Part shown: in pieces, positions 17,042 to 26,035 of the stretch | How the letters are laid out: every line of letters starts with the position of its first letter | Numbering within the stretch: the stretch's first letter is position 1 | From: an uncultured Clostridia bacterium | GTDB lineage: Bacteria; Bacillota; Clostridia; UBA1381 | Reading direction: 5' to 3' | Assembly: GCA_934462715.1 (NCBI GenBank) | Contig: CAKSIJ010000019.1 | Location: 1-47,916 of the forward strand | DNA length: 47,916 nucleotides | Notes under the pieces: generated by a model | Databases searched by the model: none | What the model was told of the DNA's origin: nothing | What the model saw: only the letters and a program-made list of their open reading frames with translations | Program-made: the position numbers and the translations under genes

Positions 17042-18061
17042 TCATGTGCCGTTTCCCGTTTGTGCAGCCTGCCCGATAAGTCTTTTTAAATTTATTTCGT
17101 GCTCATAGGAATAACTGTTTTCGCGTTCTCCGTAAATTATTTGTGCAAAGTCAACCATCATGTCATCATACCTTTTATACGGATTAAATCTGAGCTTTCC
17201 GGCACAATCAAAGCATGGATTAATATTTTCGCCATTATATGTCACGTTCATATCCGTTGAAAGGAAGTCGGGTTTCATCGAATCAAATATTTCCATAGGC
17301 TTGATTTCAACGCTTCCGAGAGTTCCGTTAACAACCAATTGACGACGGCTGAAGCCGTTTATATCCACCGCACTTGAACGAATCACAGCCGATGAATTTT
17401 TGTATTTTAACACCGCCATACCATAATCAAGCGCATCGGTATCGTATGCGTGTGTTGCATAGCACATTGGCAAAACCTTCTTTGGTATACCTGCAACAGA
17501 CAGTGCGATATCAAGCATATGGCAGCCCAAAAATTCCATCATGCCCCCTTTAAACCGTTTTAAACCTTTTACTTCATTCTCGCTCAAACGTATACACATC
17601 TGCGCGTCAATGGAATATATATCTCCCAATTCTCCGCTTTTTACAAGCTCAATCGTCTTTCTGACCGCAGGATTAAAGCGGTACATATATCCGGTATGAA
17701 ATACCAATCCTTTTCTCTTTGCGGTATTCACAAGCCTTTCATACTCACAAAAGCTATCTCCTCCCGGCTTGTCCATATGTATATTAAAGCCTGCATCTGC
17801 AAGCATTTGAGCATATTTTGTTGAAGTGCTTTCTTTTGTTTCCACGATTACTCCGTCAATATTTTCAGACTGTAAAATTTCATCAAGCCGCCATACTTTT
17901 GTGTCCTTGTATAATTCCGAGTTCAAATTGTTTTTATATTCGCTGTCGGGCTCGCATACTCCCGCAACTTCAAAAATCTCGGGAAGTCCTTTTATACACT
18001 TGAAGATGCCGGATGCGTGCGGATGAGTTGTTCCCAATTGAATTACTCTTACTTTTTTCAT
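17042..18061 (-). CDS. Gfo/Idh/MocA family sugar oxidoreductase
   Basis: A 339-residue NAD(P)-dependent dehydrogenase of the glucose-fructose oxidoreductase/inositol dehydrogenase family. The Rossmann domain starts VRVIQLGTTHPHASG. The family's Lys-Pro motif is HMDKPGG, and the C-terminal alpha/beta domain contains GYMYRFNPAVRKTIELV and FLGCHMLDIALSVAG. The substrate is unknown; the neighbours point to a pectin-derived sugar or sugar acid. ATG 18061 is preceded by an AGGTGGG site; an in-frame start at 18091 would overlap the upstream gene. It follows the MDR dehydrogenase by 14 bp, so the two probably work on the same compound. Confidence 0.9.
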   Translation of the reverse strand: MKKVRVIQLGTTHPHASGIFKCIKGLPEIFEVAGVCEPDSEYKNNLNSELYKDTKVWRLDEILQSENIDGVIVETKESTSTKYAQMLADAGFNIHMDKPGGDSFCEYERLVNTAKRKGLVFHTGYMYRFNPAVRKTIELVKSGELGDIYSIDAQMCIRLSENEVKGLKRFKGGMMEFLGCHMLDIALSVAGIPKKVLPMCYATHAYDTDALDYGMAVLKYKNSSAVIRSSAVDINGFSRRQLVVNGTLGSVEIKPMEIFDSMKPDFLSTDMNVTYNGENINPCFDCAGKLRFNPYKRYDDMMVDFAQIIYGERENSYSYEHEINLKRLIGQAAQTGNGT

Positions 18062-18075
18062 AAGTATCCCACCTT

Positions 18076-19122
18076 TTATGCCTCGCTCCAATCAAATAAT
18101 AAACCTGTCGGAAAGTTTTTATAATCATTTGCAAGGCGTGAATATACCTCAGAACATTCCGAAATCGGGTGTATCTCGCTTATCATTTTTTTAAAGTTAA
18201 CCTTTTTAAAATGAATTAGTCTGAAAATTGCCTTATAGTCATCTGTGTATGTCCAGAATCCAGGGCGAGAATCATTATCGGGACGCGTATTTGTATGCGC
18301 GCCTATGAGTTCTATGCCGGGATAATGTATTTTTCTGTAATAGTCTATGGTAAAGTTTGAATCGCGCGTACATCCGAGAAGAGAAATTCTGCCGTGCCGA
18401 GCCATACAATCCAATATCTGATCAAGCGCTTTGCCTGTCCCGGTAACTTCAATTGCGGCATTTATACCTCTTCCATCGGTTAATTCAAACATTTTTATCT
18501 CAAAATCGTCCGCAAACGGATCTAATGCATAATCCGCTCCGAGTTTAAGAGCCTTTTCTCTTTTTTCTATAACCGGATCCACGGCTATGACGGGCGTTGC
18601 ACCCATTGCCGCACAAAACTGCACCGCAAAAAGACCGAGTGTTCCGCAACCCATAACAGCAACCGACTCGCCTGCTTCTATTCTCAGCTTTCTTGCTCCG
18701 GATAAGGAGAAGCTCGATATAAATGCCATGGATATTTCATCAAGAGTGATATCATCATACGGAATCTTAAATACCCAATCACGTCTTAACACATGATGAC
18801 TTACATGACCGCACGCACGCATTACAACTCTGTCGCCGACCATTAAATCATCAACCTCGCTTCCGACCTCCATAACAATTCCCGAACTGCTGTACCCGAC
18901 TCCGCGCGGCCAAACCAAGACCGTATCCTCTGCCTTAATGGTTGCATTTATATTTATATCGCCTGTTAAATTTGCATACTCAGTGCCGGGGCTTACTGCA
19001 GAATATAAGACCTTAACAAGCACCTGATCCGGATTAAGACTAAAATCTTTGTTTTTTTCCTCAACCAAATGGGCGGTTGAATCCCCCATAATCATAACTT
19101 TTTTATAATTATCAATAATCAT
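18076..19122 (-). CDS. Medium-chain (MDR) dehydrogenase
   Basis: A 348-residue zinc-type alcohol/polyol dehydrogenase relative. The N-terminal GroES-like domain has SAVSPGTEYANLTGD where classical enzymes carry the catalytic zinc cysteine; this SPGTE version is typical of the branch that often pairs with Gfo/Idh/MocA enzymes. The cofactor site is VAVMGCGTLGLFAVQF (about 155-170), followed by VIAVDP with the acidic residue that favours NAD. The missing zinc Cys suggests a non-classical mechanism or no catalytic zinc. Substrate not identifiable from sequence. It starts about 137 bp downstream of the quinone-oxidoreductase-like gene and is coupled to the oxidoreductase gene that follows. Confidence 0.88.
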   Translation of the reverse strand: MIIDNYKKVMIMGDSTAHLVEEKNKDFSLNPDQVLVKVLYSAVSPGTEYANLTGDININATIKAEDTVLVWPRGVGYSSSGIVMEVGSEVDDLMVGDRVVMRACGHVSHHVLRRDWVFKIPYDDITLDEISMAFISSFSLSGARKLRIEAGESVAVMGCGTLGLFAVQFCAAMGATPVIAVDPVIEKREKALKLGADYALDPFADDFEIKMFELTDGRGINAAIEVTGTGKALDQILDCMARHGRISLLGCTRDSNFTIDYYRKIHYPGIELIGAHTNTRPDNDSRPGFWTYTDDYKAIFRLIHFKKVNFKKMISEIHPISECSEVYSRLANDYKNFPTGLLFDWSEA

Positions 19123-19259
19123 TTTTTACCTTTCCTTTCATAAATGCAAAATATATTTTATGTGCCTGTGCATTATCTCTGTTTTTAAGAATGCACAATA
19201 ATGTCGCCGTTCCGCATAGCTGCATTTGCACACAAAATGCCCTGTCGGATAATTTTCGG

Positions 19260-20243
19260 TTACTGAACTTTTAGTACCACTTTGCCAACGCTTTGTCCTT
19301 TGTAAAGCAAGTCGTGCCCCTCCTCCGCGGCTGTAATCGGCAAAATTTTGTAAATTGTAGGTTTAATTTCTCCCGTTTCAACCTTTGGCCAGACATTTTC
19401 AACAAGTTCTGCCAAAATCCGAGCCTTAACCTCCGGCGTTCTTGAACGCAATGTGCTGCCTATAATCCTCACATTTCTTACATAGATATTTTTCAGGTCA
19501 ATTTCCGTTTTCTGTCCGGCAAGCGCTGCAATCATTATCCATCTGGCACCATGGGTCAGGTAATGCAGACATTTGCCCATTATTTCGCCGCCGAGACAAT
19601 CGATAGCGACATCTACGGAACACCCCTTTGAAAACTCGTTTTTGAGGACTTGGGAAATATCATTCTTTGCAGTATTTACAACCAAATCCGCATTGAGATG
19701 TTTAATGTTTTTTGCAATTTCATCGGACAATACGGTTGTAATTACTCTTGCGCCAAAAGCCTTTGCCATGGGAATCACAACACTTGCAAGCCCAGACGCA
19801 CCCGCATTCATCAAAAGAGTGTCGCCCTTTTTGATTTTTCCTTCAATAAACAGGTTCAGATATGCAGTGGCAAACGCTTCCGGCATTGCTGCCGCTTCTG
19901 CCATCGTACAGTTTTTCGGTACCGGCATAAGCATATCGTATTTTACATTTACGTATTCCGCATATCCGCCGCCGCCGAGAAGTGCACAAACCTTATCACC
20001 AAGCTTCCATTTTGATTTTTTTTTCGCTTTCTCTCCCATCGCTGTAATTTCACCTGATATTTCAAGCCCCATCCAATCGGGACAGCCCGGCGGAGGCGGG
20101 TAATCACCCTCTCTCTGCATCAAGTCCGCACGGTTAACCGCCGCATATTCCACCTTTATAAGGCAATCTTCTTCACCCGTCACCGGGTCAGGCACATTGT
20201 CCCATCTTAAACTCCGGTCATCATTTACAAGTATTGCTTTCAT
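19260..20243 (-). CDS. NAD(P)H:quinone oxidoreductase-like MDR protein (PIG3 type)
   Basis: A 327-residue zinc-independent member of the medium-chain dehydrogenase superfamily. Characteristic segments are AAVNRADLMQREGDYPPPPG and GLEISGEITAMG, which define the quinone oxidoreductase/PIG3 group, and the NADPH loop LLMNAGASGLASVVIPMAKA. It would reduce quinones or reactive carbonyls; its role in the sugar locus is unclear and it may just be carried along. Gaps of about 140 bp separate it from both neighbours, so it could have its own transcript. No clear promoter or terminator was found in those gaps. Confidence 0.88.
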   Translation of the reverse strand: MKAILVNDDRSLRWDNVPDPVTGEEDCLIKVEYAAVNRADLMQREGDYPPPPGCPDWMGLEISGEITAMGEKAKKKSKWKLGDKVCALLGGGGYAEYVNVKYDMLMPVPKNCTMAEAAAMPEAFATAYLNLFIEGKIKKGDTLLMNAGASGLASVVIPMAKAFGARVITTVLSDEIAKNIKHLNADLVVNTAKNDISQVLKNEFSKGCSVDVAIDCLGGEIMGKCLHYLTHGARWIMIAALAGQKTEIDLKNIYVRNVRIIGSTLRSRTPEVKARILAELVENVWPKVETGEIKPTIYKILPITAAEEGHDLLYKGQSVGKVVLKVQ

Positions 20244-20389
20244 TTTAAATCTTCCTCTCTTGTTACCTCTATTTTATTTTATTGTTGAAGGGCTTGGGAA
20301 GAAACAAAAAGCTCTGTCCTTTTATCCTATTTTACTCAAAGCTTTTCGTTTCTGCCGAGAACGTCATACATTTTATTATTTTGTTTATA

Positions 20390-21316
20390 TCATTCATTTC
20401 TCAGACAATTAAGCGTATCAACAATTAATTGCTTATCAAGTTTTTCGTCCATGTTAATTGTATTGCCGGAAATAAGAGCCATCCCTCTTTTTGAAATAAA
20501 TACATTTTTCCCCATTGCTCTTGCTATTGCGGTAATATTAATTACGGGAATATTGTTATATGTTTTCAAAAATGTTCCGTTTTTTTCTTCTGTGCCAACG
20601 TAGTATTTCCCCGCACCCATTGCTCCCCTGAAGGTAATACCGTTGATTGTAAGTTGTGCCTCGTCTTCCGCAATGCTCACCGACTCACCGAGATACTTAA
20701 ATACTGATTTTGCGGATACATAGGCATTATCCTTTTCTATAAGGGGTAATGCGTCTGTTTTTATCCGTTCATTATTCTTATAACCTGTTGATGAATAAGA
20801 GGCTAATATTATATGGTCGGGGTAGTATTGCTTAATCTTTGCAAGCCCTGCGTACTGTGTGTCAAGATACTCTACTTTAATGGCATTTGCATATGTTTTT
20901 CCGTTTGTTCCGCTTTGTAAATCAACGGTAATGCCGAGCGAAGTAACTCCCGGAACAATTGCTATTTCTCTCCACCCGGACACCCCCTCGCAAAACGAAA
21001 TCGTATATTTGTTATTGTAATGCTCTGTCACTAAGGTTACAACAGCGTTATCACAGCCGTCCTCTTCGACGGTTACCCAGATATAAACTCTTGCGGGAGC
21101 AATCACCGCCGATTTATCGAACCAAGTGATTTTCCCAGATGTTGTATAAATCGAACTTTTTCTGGAAAAACCAACCTGCTGCGATAAATTCCACTCTCCG
21201 GTCCTAGTGCAGTTTTGCGAGTCATAATCCTGATAGGATATTAGTTTTGCTGCATATATATTAGTTGACAAAAAAACGGTTATTGCACATATCAGAGTTG
21301 CTAATACTTTTTTCAC
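20390..21316 (-). CDS. Secreted protein with a stalk (copper-amine-oxidase N-like) domain
   Basis: A 308-residue exported protein. The N-terminus VKKVLATLICAITVFLSTNI plus YAA is a clean signal peptide. A beta-rich middle (about 25-170) looks like a carbohydrate-binding or heparinase-accessory sandwich. The C-terminal 90 residues, with KTDALPLIEKDNAYVSAKSV and VINITAIARAMGKNVFIS, resemble the copper amine oxidase N-terminal 'stalk' domain used for cell-wall attachment in Firmicutes. GTG 21316 is favoured by an AGAAGG site 8 nt away, and it follows the upstream SLH gene's stop by 5 bp. It is probably coexpressed with the two SLH proteins. Function not known. Confidence 0.75.
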   Translation of the reverse strand: MKKVLATLICAITVFLSTNIYAAKLISYQDYDSQNCTRTGEWNLSQQVGFSRKSSIYTTSGKITWFDKSAVIAPARVYIWVTVEEDGCDNAVVTLVTEHYNNKYTISFCEGVSGWREIAIVPGVTSLGITVDLQSGTNGKTYANAIKVEYLDTQYAGLAKIKQYYPDHIILASYSSTGYKNNERIKTDALPLIEKDNAYVSAKSVFKYLGESVSIAEDEAQLTINGITFRGAMGAGKYYVGTEEKNGTFLKTYNNIPVINITAIARAMGKNVFISKRGMALISGNTINMDEKLDKQLIVDTLNCLRNE

Positions 21317-21321
21317 AATTC

Positions 21322-24297
21322 TCACCTTCTTCTGTAATCGTTTATAATGAAATACTGCGTATCGTTTAAGACCAAAACCCTCGAACAATCACGCCCTGCT
21401 TTTTTGTATGTAAGGATATCTGATGTAGGGTCTGCACTTCTTGTAACGATACCATTATCATATATTTCAACCAGCTGAAACACCGATGATTTACGCATAG
21501 TGTTATAGTATCTTTCAAATTTCACACCGATTGACTCTCCCAAATCCACAACATTGGATGTGTCCTGATCATAATTAGACACTGATAAATCTTGTGTGGT
21601 AAGCTTTAAATATCCACGGTTCAAATCAACTACATACCCAAGCATAATTCTTGTTCCATTCTGATGCAACTGTGACTGCGTCGCAAGAGGGCGACCTGCA
21701 GCCGCACTTATCTTCATAGGATTCTGATTAGGAATATATGAAGCATCATTATATGATATGTAATCCAAAATATCAAACGTATTACCTTTAATAGTTTTTA
21801 TTGTTCTAAAATCTTCATAGCTGCTCTTTTTTATCTGAAATAAATTGCTCGGAACATCGACAATCCAACCTCTTTTCGCCCCTTCTCCCGTTGGCGGTTG
21901 AAGATTTGCGGAGAATACCATTCTGATTAGCGAAAGTTCATTTGAATCATGTTTATTGACGCAAAAAACAATATCGCCTACACTAAGCTTATGTGGTTCA
22001 GGTTTGTTATAAAATCCTATAACTTTATCAAAGTCTGATTCTCCATTCTCGTCAACAACACAGAATGATGTTGATTTTATTCCGCTTGCTGTTACAAATT
22101 CTGCCTCAACACAAATTCTTTCATCTTCATCAAGTGTAACTTCTCCAACCTTTGTTACAAGTTTTAATTCATTGATTGAAAAGTTATACTCTTCAGCCAT
22201 CGGTTTCACAACCAATGCTCTTGGAACCGGTATTCCATCGTCCATATAATATGCATATGCTCCCGGACCACGTGTGTTATTTTTTCCGTATCCTCCAAGT
22301 CTATCTCCCGATTTCAATTGTGAGAACTCTACTACACCATAGCTTTCATAATTCGTTACGTCATCAGGTATTTCGTATATTTTGACACCTGCTGTCAAAA
22401 ACAACGAATAAGAAACCATGCCCGTTGCCGAATCATAACTCGAAGAATCATAAGAATTAAAGTACTTTTTATAAAGCTTATCCTCTGATGTTGGTTTACT
22501 GTTAAGCGCAATCTGAATCTTTGAAATACGCTCATCGGTATTCAAATAGAACATACATACATCGGAATAACTGTTACCATCTATTATTTCAACTAATTTT
22601 CTGCCATCAATCTTTATTGAGTTGTTGTCCGGATCCGTAAATTTCACCTTGTCGGCAAGAAAATAATTAATAAACTCGCCATCCTTACAGTACATCTTTA
22701 ACATTGGCTCTTCATCATCTCCTATGAATGCCTTTACAAGATATCCGATGTTTTCACCAACAATCTTTCCTTGCTCAATAAAGAAAATTTTTCCGAACAT
22801 ATCAACATAAGCAGTAATGGTTGTGCCGATTTTCAGCCCGGTCAAGGCAGCTGATAAGGAATCGGTAAGGCTATACTCCTCTGCTTCAATCTTGATTCTT
22901 CCGCTGCCGGGATTTATCTGTTTTACAACACCGTTTATCTGCCCGTCATAAACATATAATTCCTTGTAGCTTCCATTTTCAATATATGATATGTTTTTTC
23001 CTGCGGTCAAATCTTCAAATGAAAGTCTGCTGCCGTCAAGGTTGAAAATATGAACTGTGTTGTCATTCTCATCAAGCTCAAGCTTATATCCGGTAAATTG
23101 ATCATAAACCGCATACTGATCGTAAACAACGGAGCCTGTGTGCATATTTTTATAGCTCCACACGGAAACGATATCCTGTCCGCCGCCTTCAATCAGGGTA
23201 ATATTACCGTTTTCAATATCAAACAATGCTTCGTCGTAAGAAGTAATCGCAACACCGTTATAAATAACGGGCAATCCCGAAATGTCTGTTGTCTTTAATC
23301 TGCCGTTCTTTTCGTAAGAAAGGATTCCGCCGGTGCAGCTGTTAATATCCTCTGCCGCTATAGTCTTAACCTCATCGTCATCTGTCGGGGTCATATATAC
23401 AACATCTCCGTCCTCGGTTCGATATGCCTCAACTTTACGTCCAAGCATACTGCCCAAGGGTATGTGTGTTTTATCGCCATACGTTATTGAATTAATTATA
23501 ACGGAATTGCTCTTTGTTGTATATGGAAGATAAACGGTTGAATTTGCGGTTGCGTCAAGCCTGCCGTCAAAACGGTACAAGCCTATGGCTTCATTTAAAA
23601 AGGTGACTCCCTTTTTCGTTTCATAAACCGCTCTGCCGTCAACAACTGCTGTCATTTTAATCATTTCAACATCAAAAAGCTTGTAGAAAATTCTTAAAAG
23701 CTGTTGTTTTGTTATTTCCGCTCCCGGGGCAACGCCATTCAGACCGATATTGAGGTCATTTGCGAGCTGTATATAGCTGTAAGACCATATGCCGGGCAAC
23801 CTCGGATCAACATTATAGGATACAAGCACAATAAAGGTTTTCAGCACTTCTTCACATTTTATATTTTGGTCAGGATAGAAATTTCCGCTTCCGTCACCGG
23901 ACATGATCCCGAGCCTTTTCAAGGCATATATTGCGTCATAAAATTCATTACCTTGTGAAACGTCTGCAAATTGCTGTGTGACAGTCTGAGTTTGAGCTTC
24001 TGCGTACTCCGTATATGCCATGTCGGTATAGAACGCTTTTTCAAATAACGAAGGATTGCGGCTCTCCGCTTTCTCTTCATTGCTTATGATTCCCAAAGCT
24101 TCAACCAGGAATTTGGCAAACTCTGCTCTTGTTACCTTTTCTTCTTTTTGTGAGTCAAGATAATCCGCAAGACCGAGTCCGTTTACTACCCTCCAGCTGT
24201 GTTCATCCTTAGATAATATCTTTGCGGATACAGGAAGTATTACAAGATTGCTTGTAATTGCAATTGTTATCAATAACGTCAGTATTTTTTTCATCAT
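21322..24297 (-). CDS. Large secreted SLH-domain protein
   Basis: A 991-residue protein with a signal peptide (KKILTLLITIAITSNLVIL, cleavage near VSA). Three degenerate S-layer homology repeats follow at about residues 30-215, including EKVTRAEFAKFLVEALG and LKRLGIMSGDGSGNFYPDQ, which bind secondary cell-wall polymer. The remaining 750 residues are beta-rich, with repeats of the type 'VVYDQYAVYDQ' and many Asp/Gly turns, and match no domain I recognise. No catalytic motif is evident, so it may be a scaffold or adhesin. The start codon overlaps the stop of the preceding SLH gene (24294-24297) with GGGAGG upstream, so the two are translationally coupled. Confidence 0.82.
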   Translation of the reverse strand: MMKKILTLLITIAITSNLVILPVSAKILSKDEHSWRVVNGLGLADYLDSQKEEKVTRAEFAKFLVEALGIISNEEKAESRNPSLFEKAFYTDMAYTEYAEAQTQTVTQQFADVSQGNEFYDAIYALKRLGIMSGDGSGNFYPDQNIKCEEVLKTFIVLVSYNVDPRLPGIWSYSYIQLANDLNIGLNGVAPGAEITKQQLLRIFYKLFDVEMIKMTAVVDGRAVYETKKGVTFLNEAIGLYRFDGRLDATANSTVYLPYTTKSNSVIINSITYGDKTHIPLGSMLGRKVEAYRTEDGDVVYMTPTDDDEVKTIAAEDINSCTGGILSYEKNGRLKTTDISGLPVIYNGVAITSYDEALFDIENGNITLIEGGGQDIVSVWSYKNMHTGSVVYDQYAVYDQFTGYKLELDENDNTVHIFNLDGSRLSFEDLTAGKNISYIENGSYKELYVYDGQINGVVKQINPGSGRIKIEAEEYSLTDSLSAALTGLKIGTTITAYVDMFGKIFFIEQGKIVGENIGYLVKAFIGDDEEPMLKMYCKDGEFINYFLADKVKFTDPDNNSIKIDGRKLVEIIDGNSYSDVCMFYLNTDERISKIQIALNSKPTSEDKLYKKYFNSYDSSSYDSATGMVSYSLFLTAGVKIYEIPDDVTNYESYGVVEFSQLKSGDRLGGYGKNNTRGPGAYAYYMDDGIPVPRALVVKPMAEEYNFSINELKLVTKVGEVTLDEDERICVEAEFVTASGIKSTSFCVVDENGESDFDKVIGFYNKPEPHKLSVGDIVFCVNKHDSNELSLIRMVFSANLQPPTGEGAKRGWIVDVPSNLFQIKKSSYEDFRTIKTIKGNTFDILDYISYNDASYIPNQNPMKISAAAGRPLATQSQLHQNGTRIMLGYVVDLNRGYLKLTTQDLSVSNYDQDTSNVVDLGESIGVKFERYYNTMRKSSVFQLVEIYDNGIVTRSADPTSDILTYKKAGRDCSRVLVLNDTQYFIINDYRRR

Positions 24298-26003
24298 TTA
24301 TTACCTCCCATAATTAATCTGTAAATCATAACCGCTGCCTGCGCTCTTGTCAAATTATCAGTTGGATTGAATTTCCCGTTTTCGTCACCTACAATTATAC
24401 CAGCACGGCTCAAGCTTTCAACATACTCTTTTGCGTATTCCGAAATCTCATCGGCATCATTAAAGGCTTTTTTCTCTCCCTCAAAGCTTCTGCCGGCACA
24501 AGCTCTGCATATGAATGTGCAGCACTGTTCTCTTGTAATCGGCGTACCGACTCCGAAGGAACCGTCTCCCATGCCGCTTGTGATCCCGAGTTCTGACGCC
24601 CTTGCTATGTACGGAGCATACCATTCGTTATTATCCACATCCGAAAAGCCGCTGTCTGCATCACCGACCTCAATATCAAGTGCTGCAAGAAGTATTTTAA
24701 TAAATTCTTCTCTTTTTACTGCCCTGTTCGGCTCAAATTTTCCGCCGCCGACACCCGAAACAATCCCTTTGTCTTTCAGCACTTTTATTGCTTCCCTTGC
24801 CCACTCAACCGTGTCAATATCATCAAATTCCGTTGAAGCTGTTCCGGGAATATACGGTTCGGGGGCTGACGGCAGCACGAGATTCACTCCTCCGCCGCCG
24901 CTGCCGGTGCCCGTATGGGTCTTTTCCGTTGTGCCTCCGCTTGTTGAAACCTCCTTGACGTACTGCTCCATAAGAAAACACATTTCTTCAAAATCACTTG
25001 CAGTGCCGTTTAAAAGCTTACTCTCAACCATTGCCCTTTTATCGGCGGAAAGCGCCTTGTATTTCGCAATTTTGACTTTGTTTACGTCGTTATCTTTCAA
25101 TACTTCTTCAAGTTCCGATATTAAATCGTAAAAATGTCCATAGCCTGCAAGCGATGCATTCTGATTATACACTCCGTTATACATAACGGCTTTTGCGAAC
25201 ATCTCATTAAATGCTTCCAAGGTCGTATATGGGATTTTGCTGCGAACATAGCTTATCACATTTTCTCTTCCTGTTTTTGAAAGAGTATTGTTATAGTGTT
25301 TTTGTGCCTTTCCCATCAGTGTTTCGTCATCCCAGATTTTTGTTGTCAGTTTTTTAGTGTCCTGGTCAACCCAACGGTTGAATTCATCGACATTAAATGC
25401 CGCAATTGCCGATGCAATATTAAAATTCCTCTTCAGGACGGTATAATCGTTGGTTTTTATCGGATACAGTATTGCAGAAACGCAGTCGTCATAGCTGTCA
25501 TTATACAACGGGGTTTTCAATGAAAGCAAATCCGCTCTGTCATAAGCCGCCGCATACTCAAACATAGTCGAATCACCGTCAGCAAACAAAGCTTTTTTAT
25601 GTTCGGGCTCATTTGACGTATTATAAATTTCCTCTGTAAGGGTTTGTCTGTCGGCATCTGTTAAGCACCATTTTTCAATCGGCTGTGTAAGTCCCGAAAT
25701 ATAAATATAGTATCTGCCCGAACCTATCGGATTTGCGAGCTCCAGTGTATGAGTGAACTCACCCTTCCCCGAAACATCAACCTCATCAAAGGCAATAATT
25801 GGCGCATCGGCACCCGGTGTATCCTCTTTCTCAATTATCTGAATCATTACATGATCAACCGCCTCCGTCTTTGCATAAACCGTGAAAGCGTCAAGTTCCT
25901 GCGATATTTCAACAGCCGGACTCGAAATGCCTTCGGCAAACACTTGAGCTGCGGGCATTATCACCGCAACGGCCGCCGCGAGAAACGCTTTAATACTATT
26001 CAT
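24294..26003 (-). CDS. Secreted SLH-domain protein with helical stalk
   Basis: A 569-residue surface protein: signal peptide (NSIKAFLAAAVAVIMPAAQV), a beta-sandwich (about 30-125), a long alpha-helical region (about 130-365), a Gly/Ser/Thr linker (GTGSGGGG) and three canonical SLH repeats at about 394-569 (for example GIVSGVGGGKFEPNRAVKRE and GITSGMGDGSFGVGTPITRE). The SLH trio should anchor it to the cell wall. The upstream domains are unrecognised. AAAGGAG lies 6 nt before the ATG. It is 32 bp downstream of the giant beta-helix gene, so anchor and putative enzyme are probably made together. A role in docking the secreted pectin enzymes is inference. Confidence 0.85.
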   Translation of the reverse strand: MNSIKAFLAAAVAVIMPAAQVFAEGISSPAVEISQELDAFTVYAKTEAVDHVMIQIIEKEDTPGADAPIIAFDEVDVSGKGEFTHTLELANPIGSGRYYIYISGLTQPIEKWCLTDADRQTLTEEIYNTSNEPEHKKALFADGDSTMFEYAAAYDRADLLSLKTPLYNDSYDDCVSAILYPIKTNDYTVLKRNFNIASAIAAFNVDEFNRWVDQDTKKLTTKIWDDETLMGKAQKHYNNTLSKTGRENVISYVRSKIPYTTLEAFNEMFAKAVMYNGVYNQNASLAGYGHFYDLISELEEVLKDNDVNKVKIAKYKALSADKRAMVESKLLNGTASDFEEMCFLMEQYVKEVSTSGGTTEKTHTGTGSGGGGVNLVLPSAPEPYIPGTASTEFDDIDTVEWAREAIKVLKDKGIVSGVGGGKFEPNRAVKREEFIKILLAALDIEVGDADSGFSDVDNNEWYAPYIARASELGITSGMGDGSFGVGTPITREQCCTFICRACAGRSFEGEKKAFNDADEISEYAKEYVESLSRAGIIVGDENGKFNPTDNLTRAQAAVMIYRLIMGGNK

Positions 26004-26035
26004 ATCAATCTCTCCTTTAACTTTACTTTACCGTT

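Noticed and set aside
19167..19197. Inverted repeat TGTGCATT / AATGCACA
   Set aside because: Eight-bp stem with a 15-nt loop and no U-tail; too weak to call a terminator or operator.
19573..20103. Long plus-strand frame opposite the quinone oxidoreductase gene
   Set aside because: It is antisense to a clear family member with conserved motifs; the frame arises from that gene's codon pattern.
24367..25131. Long plus-strand frame opposite the SLH gene
   Set aside because: Serine-rich antisense shadow of the SLH coding sequence, without a ribosome site or family features.
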